Origin: an uncultured Bacteroidales bacterium
Lineage (GTDB): Bacteria; Bacteroidota; Bacteroidia; Bacteroidales; Bacteroidaceae
Assembly (NCBI GenBank): GCA_937906165.1
Contig: CALCYA010000131.1
Location: forward strand, 1 to 53,498
DNA: 53,498 bases
Direction: 5' to 3'
Under the pieces are notes generated by a model that was not told where the DNA came from, did no database searches, and worked only from the letters and a program-made list of their open reading frames with translations. Position numbers and translations under genes: made by a program. How positions within the stretch are numbered: position 1 is the first letter of the stretch; each line of letters begins with the position of its first letter. Below are positions 1 to 8,739 of this stretch, piece after piece.

Positions 1-21
1 TAAAAGAATATAAGAGATTGT

Positions 22-75
22 TTAATGTTTTGTCTGTGTTAAAAAGATATTCCCCTTATAGTTTGCAGGTGAACC
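22..75. repeat. Left copy of a 54-bp terminal inverted repeat
   Basis: Positions 22-75 match the reverse complement of 53445-53498 at 53 of 54 positions; the only difference is T at 56 against C in the other copy. The match stops at 76. I found no third copy inside the window. A dispersed short repeat that stopped the assembly at both ends is the simplest reading. Confidence 0.9.
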
Positions 76-107
76 CTCTTCTGTTTCTTTCAGATGTCAC
101 AATACAA

Positions 108-135
108 TTCATCCCGGCCTTTAGGTCGGGATGAA
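108..135 (-). terminator. Terminator of the DUF349 gene
   Basis: A 12-bp stem (one G-U pair) with a TTTA/TAAA loop lies 23 bases beyond the stop codon of the minus-strand gene that ends at 159. The T-rich stretch after the stem is weak, so this is a stem-type terminator without a strong U tract. Confidence 0.75.
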
Positions 136-158
136 CTTATTATATAGTGTAAAAGGGT

Positions 159-2036
159 TTACTTCTGCTCCTTTTCAATCTCTTCTTCAACAAGGTGAAT
201 CTTCTGCAATATGACCTGTGCATCCTGTTTGAGCTTGTCAACTTTTTGACGCATGACATCTACAAGGCTTGCACCCTTCTTGTTCGATACGCTCAAGAAA
301 CCGATGTTGTTCTCGTATGTTGCAATTTCGTTCTTGAGTGTCTCATATTGGCGTATGAGATGATCACGCTCGCGCTGTAGGCTGTTGCCTCCCTTGCCGA
401 TATTGTTGCGGAAATTGTTGAGTCTGCGCTCGTTGGCGTCAAGATGCAGTTTCTCATAGAGAGCATTGAGTATCTGTTTGTACTCCTTGTATACCTTGTC
501 CTTCTCCTTGAATGGAACAAAACCTATGGCGTTCCATTTTGCTGTGAGTTCAGATATCTTTCTTGTCTGCTCGTCAGCCGGCAGGGTGGTGTCAATGCCT
601 TTGAGAGCCTCTATTACATCGCGCTTCTGTTTTAGATTCTCTTGCTCGACAGTGCGCTGTGATGATGTTGCAGCATTGCGGCGCTCAAAGAATGTGTCGC
701 ATGCAGTGACGAAACGTTTCCATAGGGCCTCGGAGTGTTTCTGTGGTACAGGACCAATCTCCTTCCACTCCTTCTGTATCTTTGTGAGTTTGTCGGCTGT
801 AGCTTTCCAATCCTCGCTCTCCATCAGCTGTTCTGCCAATTCGCATAGGGCCTTCTTGCGCTCAAGGTTGTTTGTAAGTGCATTCTTTGCCTCCTTGAAG
901 AACTCGCTCTTCTGCTTGAAGAACTCGTCGCATGCAGCGCGGAAACGCTCGAATATCTTCAGGTTCATCTTCTGTGGAGCAAAGCCTATCTCTTTCCACT
1001 GTGCCTGGAGCTGGAGAATCTGTTCAGTTGCGTTGTTCCAAGCCTGATAGCTTGTGAGTGTGCCGTTGTTGATGGCCTCAATCTGCTCACATATTGCACT
1101 CTTCTTGTCAAGGTTCTCCTTCTCCTGCTCTTTCTTCGCCTCAAAGTGTTCCTGATGGCGGCGGTTGACGATAGTGGATGCAGCCTTGAAACGTGTCCAT
1201 ATCTCCTCGCGTAACTCGGGTGATACCGGGCCGGTCTCGCGGAATTCGTTGTGAAGTTGCTGGAGTTGGCGGAATGCGTTGATGACATCGGCCTCATTCT
1301 CTAAAGCCTCTGCCGATTCGCACAATCTGGTCTTTATTTCAAGGTTCTTCTTGAAGTCGTATTCACGGAACTCGTGGTTTATCTTCAATACGTCATAGAA
1401 CTGCTCCACAAGCAGTTGGTACTGCTTCCACAGTGAAGTGACATTCTCTTGTGGAACATTCCTGATCTCTTTCCATTCTGTCTGCAGAGCCTTGAACTCG
1501 TTTACTTCCGGAGTTCCCTGACTTGCCTTCTCTACCAATGTCTGCAGTTTCTCCAGGAGTGCTTCCTTTCTTTCAAGGTTCGCTTTCATCTCCTGTTCCT
1601 GTGCTGCAATCCATGCGTTGCGTTTTGCTTTGATCTGCGCCATGGCCTCTTTGAAAGGCTCTTCAAGCTCGTCGGCTGCAGGTATGAAAAGTGATACTTC
1701 GCCGCCTTGTGCCACAAATTCCTGCTGGGCGGCCTCAATCTCAGCTGTACGCATGCGATAGAACTGTACTTTAAGGCTCTCGGTCTCTGCCTTGCAGTTG
1801 AGTACGTCGTCGCTTTCGGCAATAGCCTTCAAGCGTTCGACAATCTCCTGACGGTCGGCCGGTCTTGAGTCTGTGTTGTCACTCTCGCCCTCTGCTGCCG
1901 CAGGGGCTTCTACTACTGTCTCCTCAACAGGTTGTTCGTGGCTCAACTCGGTCGTAGCGGCATTGTCAGCCTGTTCAGGGGTGTTCACGATGTTCTGCTC
2001 GTTTGGCTGTACATCGGGGTTCAATGTTTCACTCAT
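159..2036 (-). CDS. DUF349 repeat protein
   Basis: A 625-residue cytoplasmic protein made of tandem DUF349 modules. The repeating core, W-K-E-I-x-x-V/A-P followed by an aromatic- and charge-rich helix, appears near residues 188, 266 (degenerate), 345, 423 and 500, with a further degenerate unit near 80. The first 60 residues are acidic and rich in Pro, Glu and Ala, with no signal peptide. The last 80 residues form a charged coiled coil. The family is common in Bacteroidota, and I know of no established biochemical role; helical stacking of the repeats suggests a scaffold or nucleic-acid/protein binding role, which is inference. It is transcribed alone and ends at the hairpin at 108-135. The ATG at 2036 precedes the conserved-looking acidic N-terminus and is the only good start. 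Confidence 0.9.
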   Translation of the reverse strand: MSETLNPDVQPNEQNIVNTPEQADNAATTELSHEQPVEETVVEAPAAAEGESDNTDSRPADRQEIVERLKAIAESDDVLNCKAETESLKVQFYRMRTAEIEAAQQEFVAQGGEVSLFIPAADELEEPFKEAMAQIKAKRNAWIAAQEQEMKANLERKEALLEKLQTLVEKASQGTPEVNEFKALQTEWKEIRNVPQENVTSLWKQYQLLVEQFYDVLKINHEFREYDFKKNLEIKTRLCESAEALENEADVINAFRQLQQLHNEFRETGPVSPELREEIWTRFKAASTIVNRRHQEHFEAKKEQEKENLDKKSAICEQIEAINNGTLTSYQAWNNATEQILQLQAQWKEIGFAPQKMNLKIFERFRAACDEFFKQKSEFFKEAKNALTNNLERKKALCELAEQLMESEDWKATADKLTKIQKEWKEIGPVPQKHSEALWKRFVTACDTFFERRNAATSSQRTVEQENLKQKRDVIEALKGIDTTLPADEQTRKISELTAKWNAIGFVPFKEKDKVYKEYKQILNALYEKLHLDANERRLNNFRNNIGKGGNSLQRERDHLIRQYETLKNEIATYENNIGFLSVSNKKGASLVDVMRQKVDKLKQDAQVILQKIHLVEEEIEKEQK

Positions 2037-2203
2037 CTGCTTAAGATTTTAAGGTTATTGCAAATGCCGGACTCATTTCATGAATTCCTATGTCATTGGC
2101 ATATGCATTATTCTGCGAATATAAAAAATAAATTTGATTATAAAGCAATTGACACAAAAAGTTTTTTGCTTGCCTGTCGGCGCATACAAGAATGCATACA
2201 AAA

Positions 2204-2231
2204 ATTGCCGTGCAATTGCTTGCACGGCAAT
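2204..2231 (-). terminator. Terminator of the secreted CHB_HEX-type protein gene
   Basis: A perfect 12-bp stem with a 4-nt loop, 25 bases past the stop codon at 2257. On the minus strand it is followed by TTTT, so it is a conventional intrinsic terminator. Confidence 0.85.
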
Positions 2232-2256
2232 AATATACAATTGGGTCTGCTTTACT

Positions 2257-4299
2257 TTACTTTACAATGCTTTTTACACCGTTGATGATGTAGAGGCCTT
2301 TGGTGAGAGCCTTCACCTTTGCGGCATCTGTTGTCTCAAGGACTTTTACGCCGGCAACGTTGTAAACGGTCCAGCTGTTTACGTCTGCGCCAAGAATCTC
2401 CTCAATGCCGGTGTCGTTCTGTACTGTGTACTTGAGTGTGACACCATTTATGGCGTTGTTATTGGCATCAATGAAATAGCCCGTGGGCACCTCAAGGATA
2501 TATGTTCCATTAGCAGTTACGGGAGCTGTTGCCTTGATTGCACCCTGTGTCATTGTCTTGACACCATCCTCCGGCTTTGTGCTGTATTCAACCGGTATGA
2601 GCTCTGTAGTGCCTTCAAGGTACAGGCGGGGCTGCAGTGATTCGTCCTCTGATGCGTTCATGTAGTAGCTGAACGTGAATACGACACTTGTAAGTTCCTC
2701 AAGTACCGAACCGTCAGCAGGGTCTATGTTGTCTATTGTTGCCGCCGGCGCATCACCTGTAAGTTTATATGACACCAATGTCTTCTTTCCGTATCTTGTA
2801 GGAATAGGGATAGACATGTTCATACCATTGGGGTTCAATAAGATGTCGCCAGTGAAAGTGATGTTGAGGTCTACGTTGTTTATTGTTGTGAGCTCTTTCT
2901 TCGCTGTCAGGGTGAGTGTGTTGCTGTTTGTCTGTTTTACAGTAAATGTTGTCACGGCACCCTCTGATGCTACCTTGAGGTTGCTTGCCTTGATACCTTC
3001 GTCGCAGGTCACGATAATCTCGCTTAGTCTTTCAAGGGTTGTACCCTGTGCCGGTGTTACTGTAAATGTGGGGTATTCGCGCTGCATGTACAGCTGTGGA
3101 AGGAGATGGGTCTCATCTGTTTCGCCAGGAAGGAAACATCCGAAAGTCTGGGACTCTGTTGAGAAACAGATTATGTATCCTGCGGCATTCTTGATGATCG
3201 CAATGCCGTCGGCATCATCGATTGAAACGTCCCACGCGGCATCCTTGCCGGGCTTTTCGTCAGTGAAAGCAAAGCTGTTGCCGCTCTGGACGAGGTAACG
3301 GCCGTCGTGGTTCTGGATTGCATATCCACCGTCAACTGCAGTGAAAACGAATCCGTTACACTCTGTAGTCTCGATATAGTTCACGTTAGGGGTTGTTGCT
3401 CCGCTTGTGAGAAGATTGCCCTCGGCCTCCTTAGAGAAGAAGTAGTTTGCTACGCTGTCAGCTGCAAAGAGTGCATATTTCTTGTCTGCGGTGATTTCAA
3501 ACGCCGGTATATAAGGCATTGTGCGTGATACGATATATGTTGCTTCTGCTGTCTCGCTCTTGTATACCGCATCACCGTCAACTATTACAGCTATGACCTT
3601 GATGGTTGTTGTCTCTGTAAGTTTGGGATACATCACCCAATATTTGCTGCATTTAGTGGTTCCGGTGTCGTTGGTGTAGTCCTCGTAGCTTGGCTCTGTT
3701 CCGTCAAGAGTGTAGTAAAGCACTGCTGTCTGGTCTGTTGTCTCAGCTGTCACTGTCACCTCGTCTGCATATATGCCGACGGGGGTCTTGAATTCCGGCG
3801 CAGGTACGGTAACCATACTCGCGTCAAGGGTGTACTCAATACTGATGCTGTTCACATAGTATGCCTTTGCAGTTGCTTCCCATTTGATTGTTATGCCGCC
3901 TTTTGCTCCATTGCAGTCAAATGTGTATGCCGCGTCTGATGTTCCGAGTGTATATGCCTCTGACACTTTGTCGCCAACTGTGATTGTGAGCTTTGCATCA
4001 CCGCCGTTTGCAGTAGAACTGTTTACTGTAATGCTTTTGATTGCGCAATTTGACAATGCTGATGTTGTCAGACTGTAGGACGGGTTCGGGTTACTGCCAC
4101 TACCGATCTGTATGCCCTTGCCGTTGCTGTTCCAGCCGATGCTTGTCGCTGATGATGCATTCCACTCGATATCGCTCAATGTAACGGTACCGCCTGCTGC
4201 TGTCAACTGGCCCTCCTCGAAAGTGTGGGTGTATGTCTCGGCACTGCTCGTTGCTGCCATTATGACGAGACAGAAAATTGAAAGTAGAAATTTCTTCAT
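2257..4299 (-). CDS. Secreted multidomain protein with CHB_HEX and Ig-like domains and a sorting-type C-terminus
   Basis: A 680-residue exported protein of unknown substrate. The start at 4299 (MKKFLLSI) gives a clean signal peptide of about 20 residues ending SSAE; the reading frame extends 13 codons upstream but without signal-peptide character. Residues 20-160 form a beta-rich domain. Residues 165-257 resemble the chitobiase/hexosaminidase C-terminal domain (CHB_HEX_C; Y-Y-T-L-D-G-T-E-P motif). Two Ig-like modules (VTPAQGTTL and IDPADGSVL) lie at about 415-510 and 520-625. The last 40 residues (VYNVAGVKVL ... GLYIINGVK) look like the C-terminal tail domains of Bacteroidota secreted proteins, type IX secretion or a related anchor type. 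No catalytic domain was recognised, so an adhesin or carbohydrate-binding role is inference. The gene is monocistronic with promoter 4336-4367 and terminator 2204-2231. Confidence 0.8.
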   Translation of the reverse strand: MKKFLLSIFCLVIMAATSSAETYTHTFEEGQLTAAGGTVTLSDIEWNASSATSIGWNSNGKGIQIGSGSNPNPSYSLTTSALSNCAIKSITVNSSTANGGDAKLTITVGDKVSEAYTLGTSDAAYTFDCNGAKGGITIKWEATAKAYYVNSISIEYTLDASMVTVPAPEFKTPVGIYADEVTVTAETTDQTAVLYYTLDGTEPSYEDYTNDTGTTKCSKYWVMYPKLTETTTIKVIAVIVDGDAVYKSETAEATYIVSRTMPYIPAFEITADKKYALFAADSVANYFFSKEAEGNLLTSGATTPNVNYIETTECNGFVFTAVDGGYAIQNHDGRYLVQSGNSFAFTDEKPGKDAAWDVSIDDADGIAIIKNAAGYIICFSTESQTFGCFLPGETDETHLLPQLYMQREYPTFTVTPAQGTTLERLSEIIVTCDEGIKASNLKVASEGAVTTFTVKQTNSNTLTLTAKKELTTINNVDLNITFTGDILLNPNGMNMSIPIPTRYGKKTLVSYKLTGDAPAATIDNIDPADGSVLEELTSVVFTFSYYMNASEDESLQPRLYLEGTTELIPVEYSTKPEDGVKTMTQGAIKATAPVTANGTYILEVPTGYFIDANNNAINGVTLKYTVQNDTGIEEILGADVNSWTVYNVAGVKVLETTDAAKVKALTKGLYIINGVKSIVK

Positions 4300-4335
4300 A
4301 TTATTATCTGTTTGGTTTGTTCTGTTTGCAGATTG

Positions 4336-4367
4336 CAAAGTTAATTATTTCCCTTGACTTAATGAAA
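4336..4367 (-). promoter_or_regulatory. Bacteroidota-type promoter for the gene at 2257-4299
   Basis: On the minus strand TTTC (4364-4367), a 20-bp spacer, then TAACTTTG (4336-4343), matching TTTG-N19/20-TAnnTTTG with one mismatch in the -33 box. Transcription would start near 4329, about 30 bases before the ATG. Confidence 0.65.
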
Positions 4368-4413
4368 TAACATCCTGTTTTGTATGTGTGTTTAACATAT
4401 GTTACTCAATACA

Positions 4414-4457
4414 TTATAGCAGAACTTGCGAGGCATGCCTCGCAAGTTCTGCTATAA
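4414..4457 (-). terminator. 44-nt perfect palindrome ending the SusCD operon
   Basis: Arms 4414-4435 and 4436-4457 are exact reverse complements with no spacer, centred on GGCATGCC. It sits 7 bases beyond the stop codon of the thioredoxin-like gene. Folding gives a stem of about 20 bp with a minimal loop, flanked by T-rich sequence on the downstream side. It most likely terminates the five-gene operon. Confidence 0.8.
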
Positions 4458-4464
4458 ATTGTCT

Positions 4465-4980
4465 TCAATCTTTTTCGTGTATGATTTTCTTTAACATTGC
4501 AATCAACTCGTCTATATTGAATTCGGCGCCTATGATTTCTCCTTCTTTCGCTCCGTTAGGCAACAATATGAGATAGGTGGGGAATATCTGTACATTGTAT
4601 TTCTCTGCAATAGCAGGACCTTCTCCTTCGTCCATGTCCACCATTATGGGTACGAAACGCTCATTTATGAATTTGCCGAGTTTCTCTTGTGGGAATGTTT
4701 CCTGTTCCATTCTGCGGCAAGGTCCGCATGTCTTTGTATGGCAGTCTAAAAGTACATATTTGCCGTCTCTTTTTGCCTTCAAAAGAGCCTTTTCTAAGTT
4801 CAGGTCAAAAAAGACTGTTCCAGGTTCATGGGTAATCGCCTTTGCGTCATCGGGCTGTACTGCCGGCGTCTCCACTTTCGGACTCTCTGCTTTCTGTTCT
4901 TCTTTTACCGTGCCGTTTGTATTTGTACATGAACACATTGCTATAATCATCAATGTGCAGATTACCTTACCTCTTTTCAT
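4465..4980 (-). CDS. Thioredoxin-like lipoprotein
   Basis: 171 residues. The hydrophobic N-terminus ends in Cys16/Cys18 (IAMCSC), so it is probably a lipoprotein, although which Cys is lipidated is ambiguous. A Thr/Glu/Pro-rich linker to about residue 50 leads into a thioredoxin fold with the active site CGPC at 85-88, preceded by V-L-L-D-C-H, and a cis-Pro segment I-F-P-T near 135. The family reduces or isomerises disulfides; the location implied is the periplasmic face or outer membrane. It is the last gene of the SusC/SusD operon, 2 bp after the TlpA gene, so a redox role linked to that import system is likely. CGPC is the reducing-type motif, and Cys80 close to the active site may also take part. 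Confidence 0.85.
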   Translation of the reverse strand: MKRGKVICTLMIIAMCSCTNTNGTVKEEQKAESPKVETPAVQPDDAKAITHEPGTVFFDLNLEKALLKAKRDGKYVLLDCHTKTCGPCRRMEQETFPQEKLGKFINERFVPIMVDMDEGEGPAIAEKYNVQIFPTYLILLPNGAKEGEIIGAEFNIDELIAMLKKIIHEKD

Positions 4981-4982
4981 TG

Positions 4983-6098
4983 TTATTTATTGATTGTATT
5001 TCTTATTATCTCATCCAGACCTCCTCCTGCGGGCGGGGCATAGGCTGTAACAATCTTACCCTCTTTGTCTATCACCATATACCTTGGTACTCCCGAGATG
5101 TGGTAGTCGCTCTCGAACTGTGACTGTTCAGAACACTCCGGTGTAAGGTTGAGCAGCCCCCCCATCTTGCGCTTCTCGATAGCTGCAAGCCAGGATTCCC
5201 TTACTTCCTTACGGTCAATGGAGACGGTCATGAATATTATGTCATCATCTCCTTTGTATTTCTCGCTGAGTGCAATGAAGTCCGGCATCTTTGCCAGGCA
5301 ACTGCTGCACCAGGTTGCCCAAATGTCAATGACAATCACTTTTCCGCGGAATTGGGCGAATGTGTACTCCTTGCCGTCGGCATCCTTGAGGGGAGGGGTC
5401 GGAGCCGGTTCGCCGGGCATGGTGTCTTTGTATCGGTCAAAAAGTTCAAGAATATCCTTTTTCAATTTGCCCGGCTTTACGTTCTGCTCTATGAGCGGAC
5501 GTATTGCTGCCAGCTCGTCATTACAACCGCTGTTGCTTATCGGGAACTTCAGCTTTTTCATGTAAGCTATGTGCAGTGCGTCATTTTTACAGGAGAATAC
5601 CTCGCGAAGCTTCCTGTAATCATTCCCGTTCATGCTACGCGGATGGTAGAACACTGTTATGGTTATTCCGTCTCGCGAATCTTCAAAACTGCAGCCCTCC
5701 TGCATGAACTTCAGCGTATAGTAGTGGTCGACAAAACGTGCGGTGTCGCGTTCAACCATAAAGGACTCTACAATCTTGTTGTCGAGGCTGATATCGCTTA
5801 TCTGTTTGGACAACATTGAAATATCGTCGTTCTTGCCCCTGCATTTGAACATGTACTCACCGCTGTGCCAAATATACTGGCACAGGTTTGACAATCTGCC
5901 GCAACTGTCCTTCTCGGCTAATTGCTTCCCGATGGTTGTAAAATTGTCAACGAGTTCCTGAGCTGTCTTGAATTCTTTCTGCCATAGACTGTCTATACTC
6001 TCTTGCGATGTCCAGGCTGTGCCGCGATCTATTGTCCCGGAACAGGCGTTGCCCATGAGCAGTGTTATAAACAGTGTGGCAATTGCAAGTGGTTTCAT
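4983..6098 (-). CDS. TlpA-type thiol-disulfide lipoprotein with N-terminal DUF4369-like region
   Basis: 371 residues with lipobox G-N-A-C (Cys19). Residues 20-240 are a poorly conserved N-terminal region of the kind that precedes Bacteroidota TlpA proteins. The C-terminal thioredoxin domain (about 235-371) has the TlpA signature W-A-T-W-C-S-S-C (Cys264/Cys267) and a cis-proline at G-V-P (about 338). TlpA/ResA-like proteins reduce periplasmic disulfides. It lies 12 bp after the metallohydrolase-like gene and 2 bp before a second thioredoxin-fold lipoprotein, in the SusC/SusD operon. Genes of this type are often found at the end of such operons; substrate and partner are unknown. Confidence 0.87.
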   Translation of the reverse strand: MKPLAIATLFITLLMGNACSGTIDRGTAWTSQESIDSLWQKEFKTAQELVDNFTTIGKQLAEKDSCGRLSNLCQYIWHSGEYMFKCRGKNDDISMLSKQISDISLDNKIVESFMVERDTARFVDHYYTLKFMQEGCSFEDSRDGITITVFYHPRSMNGNDYRKLREVFSCKNDALHIAYMKKLKFPISNSGCNDELAAIRPLIEQNVKPGKLKKDILELFDRYKDTMPGEPAPTPPLKDADGKEYTFAQFRGKVIVIDIWATWCSSCLAKMPDFIALSEKYKGDDDIIFMTVSIDRKEVRESWLAAIEKRKMGGLLNLTPECSEQSQFESDYHISGVPRYMVIDKEGKIVTAYAPPAGGGLDEIIRNTINK

Positions 6099-6110
6099 CT
6101 ATTTCTTCTA

Positions 6111-7136
6111 TTATCTGTTTATGCCTCTTGCGATACCGACAAGGTCAATGCCGTATGTCTCCAGCATGTGGTTGACCACAATGTTGTACTTCTCTTTAAC
6201 CATGGGATAGGTTGATGACGGGTAGCGTGCCTCGAACTCCTCGGGAGTGAGCCACATGGCATTCTTTATGTATGTGGTAAAGAGGTTGTAGTGGGGATAT
6301 TTGTCCTTCTCCCAATAGTAGCAACTTGTCTCGTTCGCATAGTTCGGTGCCCACACCTGTTTCTGTACTCCTGTTCCGAAGTTGTCGTTTATCATGTCCA
6401 CGAAACCGAGTTTGTATTTGTAGTTTGCCTTTGATGGGTCAACATTGTTCATCTTCTTGTCGCTGGAGAAGTCGTATCCGGCCCAGAACTCGTCGGGTGA
6501 ATCAACATCTCCCTTTTCTATCGCATTGTAGATAGCCTGTATCATGAACATACAACGTTGCTGACGCAACGAATATTCGGCATCGCTACCGTCGATGACC
6601 TCATCCTTGAAACTGATTGCCCAGTTGTCGAAGTTGCCGAGCTTGATGGATTTGAACGGGTCTGTGTTTGTACCTCCTACTTCTCCGCTGTCTTCGCCGA
6701 AGTCACGCGGCTCGGTTCGGAGGTTGTGTATCATATATATCTTTACGGGGAAAGTCGTCTGTGCAAACTCCTTGCTTAAATTGGGGAATATGTAGCTGTA
6801 GAAGAAGTTCACATAGAACGGTAGATGTGCCTCCGGCAGATTCCATGCAGGGTCGTCGCGCTCTTCGTCGTAGCCGCCCACATATATGTCTCCGGTTCCG
6901 GCCGAAACCCAGTCGCGGTTAAGATCCTCCTCTGTGATGTCCTTGTAAAGGAGATACACGCCATAATCGTTCTTTATGTCGTTTATGATTGAGTCGTATT
7001 CGCTGTTTCCTTGTGGGAAGCCTCCGCGTATCGGGGAGTAATTGCCCGATGGTGTCAGGTCGTCCTCACTGGTGCACGCATTGAATAATGCTACTGCAGC
7101 CAAAATGATAACTGCGCTTTTTATGAATCTTTTCAT
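6111..7136 (-). CDS. Peptidase_Mx1-like lipoprotein lacking HExxH
   Basis: 341 residues, lipobox F-N-A-C (Cys21). Position, length and N-terminal features (SIINDIKNDYG, then a beta region with KIYMIHNL) resemble the substrate-import-associated zinc metallohydrolase lipoproteins (PF15890/TIGR04549) that follow SusC and SusD in many Bacteroidota loci. Those carry an H-E-F-x-H-I-L-H helix. At the expected place, about residues 190-210, this protein instead has L-R-Q-Q-R-C-M-F-M-I-Q, and no HExxH occurs anywhere in it. The C-terminal W-L-T-P-E-E-F segment and the final helix (VVNHMLETYGIDL) fit the family. It may be a non-catalytic binding component. The family call is by recognition and context, so moderate certainty. 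Confidence 0.68.
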   Translation of the reverse strand: MKRFIKSAVIILAAVALFNACTSEDDLTPSGNYSPIRGGFPQGNSEYDSIINDIKNDYGVYLLYKDITEEDLNRDWVSAGTGDIYVGGYDEERDDPAWNLPEAHLPFYVNFFYSYIFPNLSKEFAQTTFPVKIYMIHNLRTEPRDFGEDSGEVGGTNTDPFKSIKLGNFDNWAISFKDEVIDGSDAEYSLRQQRCMFMIQAIYNAIEKGDVDSPDEFWAGYDFSSDKKMNNVDPSKANYKYKLGFVDMINDNFGTGVQKQVWAPNYANETSCYYWEKDKYPHYNLFTTYIKNAMWLTPEEFEARYPSSTYPMVKEKYNIVVNHMLETYGIDLVGIARGINR

Positions 7137-7164
7137 ACCTGTTGCTTATTGTTGTTCTTATGTA

Positions 7165-8733
7165 TTATTCTACTATAGGCATACGCTTGTCTGGCAATTC
7201 GTTCTGCACAAGGCTTGAGTTCATCTGCAGTGCCTCCTCGGGTATGGGTATCGTGTACAGCAGGTCATTCTCCTCAATGCGGAATGTACTTGTGTTATCC
7301 GCGTTGTCGTGCCATTTGTGTGTGAATGATGGCATGCCCCAACGTCTGAGGTCGAACCAGCGGTGTCCCTCAAAGCAGAGCTCGCGTCGGCGCTCGTCAC
7401 GTACAAAGTTGATGAGTTCCTCCTGTGTCGCAAACTCTTCGTCCTCATAATCCTCCGGGTCAAAACGTTTGCTGCGCAAAGTGTTGAGGGCTGATGTCGC
7501 TTCAGCCTGACCTTCGCCACCGATCATCGCTTTTGCCTCCGCATAGTTGAGGTATGCCTCTGACAAGCGCATACAGCGTCCGAATATGCCCACGGCATTC
7601 TGTGGCAGGTAGTATGATGTTCCCACGTTTACCTTGCCGAAAGCCATAGGCATCAGTTCTCCGCTACTGCCCTTTGGAGCTCTGACGATGTATCTGCTCA
7701 GACGCAGGTCATAGTCAACATAGGTATTGAGCAACTCCTCCGAAGCCTGGAAATATGCGTGCATCTTGTTGCCTGTGGTAGAGTTTGTGCTGTTGGCGCC
7801 CTCGTATGTCCATTCGAACATGTCCAGTACATTGCCGTATGGCCAAATTGTTTCCGATGATGAATATGTCGGGTAAACCATATATGTACGTACGGTCTCT
7901 CCGGCATCGTTCTTGCCGTTGAGAGGTATACTGTTGAGGTCCTCAAGCTTGAAGTTCGGGTTCTCCATTACAAGCTTTGCATAATGAGCAGCCTTCTCCC
8001 AGTTCTCCATGTAGAGGTATGTCCTTGAGAGTGTCAACTGTACCATAGGCAGGCTGGTGCGGTAATTGTCGCTCCACTGCTCACCTTGCGGCAATGACAG
8101 GTATATCTCTTCTGCTGTGTGCAGGTCGGCGAGAATCTGCTCATATACCTCGGCAACAGTCTTTCTCTTCAGGTAGTCTTCGCTCTCCTCGATGCCGCTG
8201 TTCAGCTTGAGCGGAACACCAAGGGCTTCGGGGTTGTAGCTGTATGGCTGTCCGAAGATGTTCACAAGGTTAAGGTAATAGAAACCGCGCAGGGCAAGTG
8301 CCTGTGCCTTAACCTTATTTATATTCTCCTCGGTGTCTTTTACGTTAGGGATGTAGTCCAATACTGCATTTGCACCGAGAATTACTTCATAGTAGCTCTC
8401 ATATACATTGATGTGTCCGGCACCGGCCTCTTCCATCATCTTGAACATGTCGGGTTGCCAAGAGAAACTTGCAAGGAAAAGGTTCCCGTCAAATCCATCG
8501 TTAGGGACCTGATATGGTGCAGCCTCAATGTCGTCGTCAAGTAATCCAAGGAAAATGTTGAACCCCTCCATGTCGTTTCGCTGGTAAGCCTCTCCCAAAA
8601 GAAGCTCATTGAGTGATGTGGCGTCCTCGGGGACAAACTCGCTCTCGGAATCGGGCTCAAGGAAATCGCTGCAGGCTGTGAATGAGAGCGCAGCCAATAT
8701 TGTGAGAATATTATATTTCAGTTTCATAGTCAT
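7165..8733 (-). CDS. SusD/RagB-family nutrient-binding lipoprotein
   Basis: 522 residues. Signal peptide with lipobox F-T-A-C (Cys21) followed by the typical S-D-F-L-E-P start of a SusD lipoprotein. Family landmarks are visible: a TPR-like helical N-terminal half with A-L-A-L-R-G-F-Y-Y-L-N-L near 150, and the C-terminal block A-Y-L-N-Y-A-E-A-K plus R-R-E-L-C-F-E-G-H-R-W-F-D-L-R-R-W-G. SusD proteins sit on the cell surface as a lid over the SusC barrel and capture the ligand. The gene follows susC by 6 bp and precedes the metallohydrolase-like gene by 28 bp. ATG 8733 and the in-frame Met two codons on are both possible starts. Confidence 0.96.
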   Translation of the reverse strand: MTMKLKYNILTILAALSFTACSDFLEPDSESEFVPEDATSLNELLLGEAYQRNDMEGFNIFLGLLDDDIEAAPYQVPNDGFDGNLFLASFSWQPDMFKMMEEAGAGHINVYESYYEVILGANAVLDYIPNVKDTEENINKVKAQALALRGFYYLNLVNIFGQPYSYNPEALGVPLKLNSGIEESEDYLKRKTVAEVYEQILADLHTAEEIYLSLPQGEQWSDNYRTSLPMVQLTLSRTYLYMENWEKAAHYAKLVMENPNFKLEDLNSIPLNGKNDAGETVRTYMVYPTYSSSETIWPYGNVLDMFEWTYEGANSTNSTTGNKMHAYFQASEELLNTYVDYDLRLSRYIVRAPKGSSGELMPMAFGKVNVGTSYYLPQNAVGIFGRCMRLSEAYLNYAEAKAMIGGEGQAEATSALNTLRSKRFDPEDYEDEEFATQEELINFVRDERRRELCFEGHRWFDLRRWGMPSFTHKWHDNADNTSTFRIEENDLLYTIPIPEEALQMNSSLVQNELPDKRMPIVE

Positions 8734-8739
8734 TCTTTT

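Noticed and set aside
466..1047. 193-codon open frame opposite the DUF349 gene
   Set aside because: Ser/Cys/Phe-rich antisense shadow of a repetitive helical protein.
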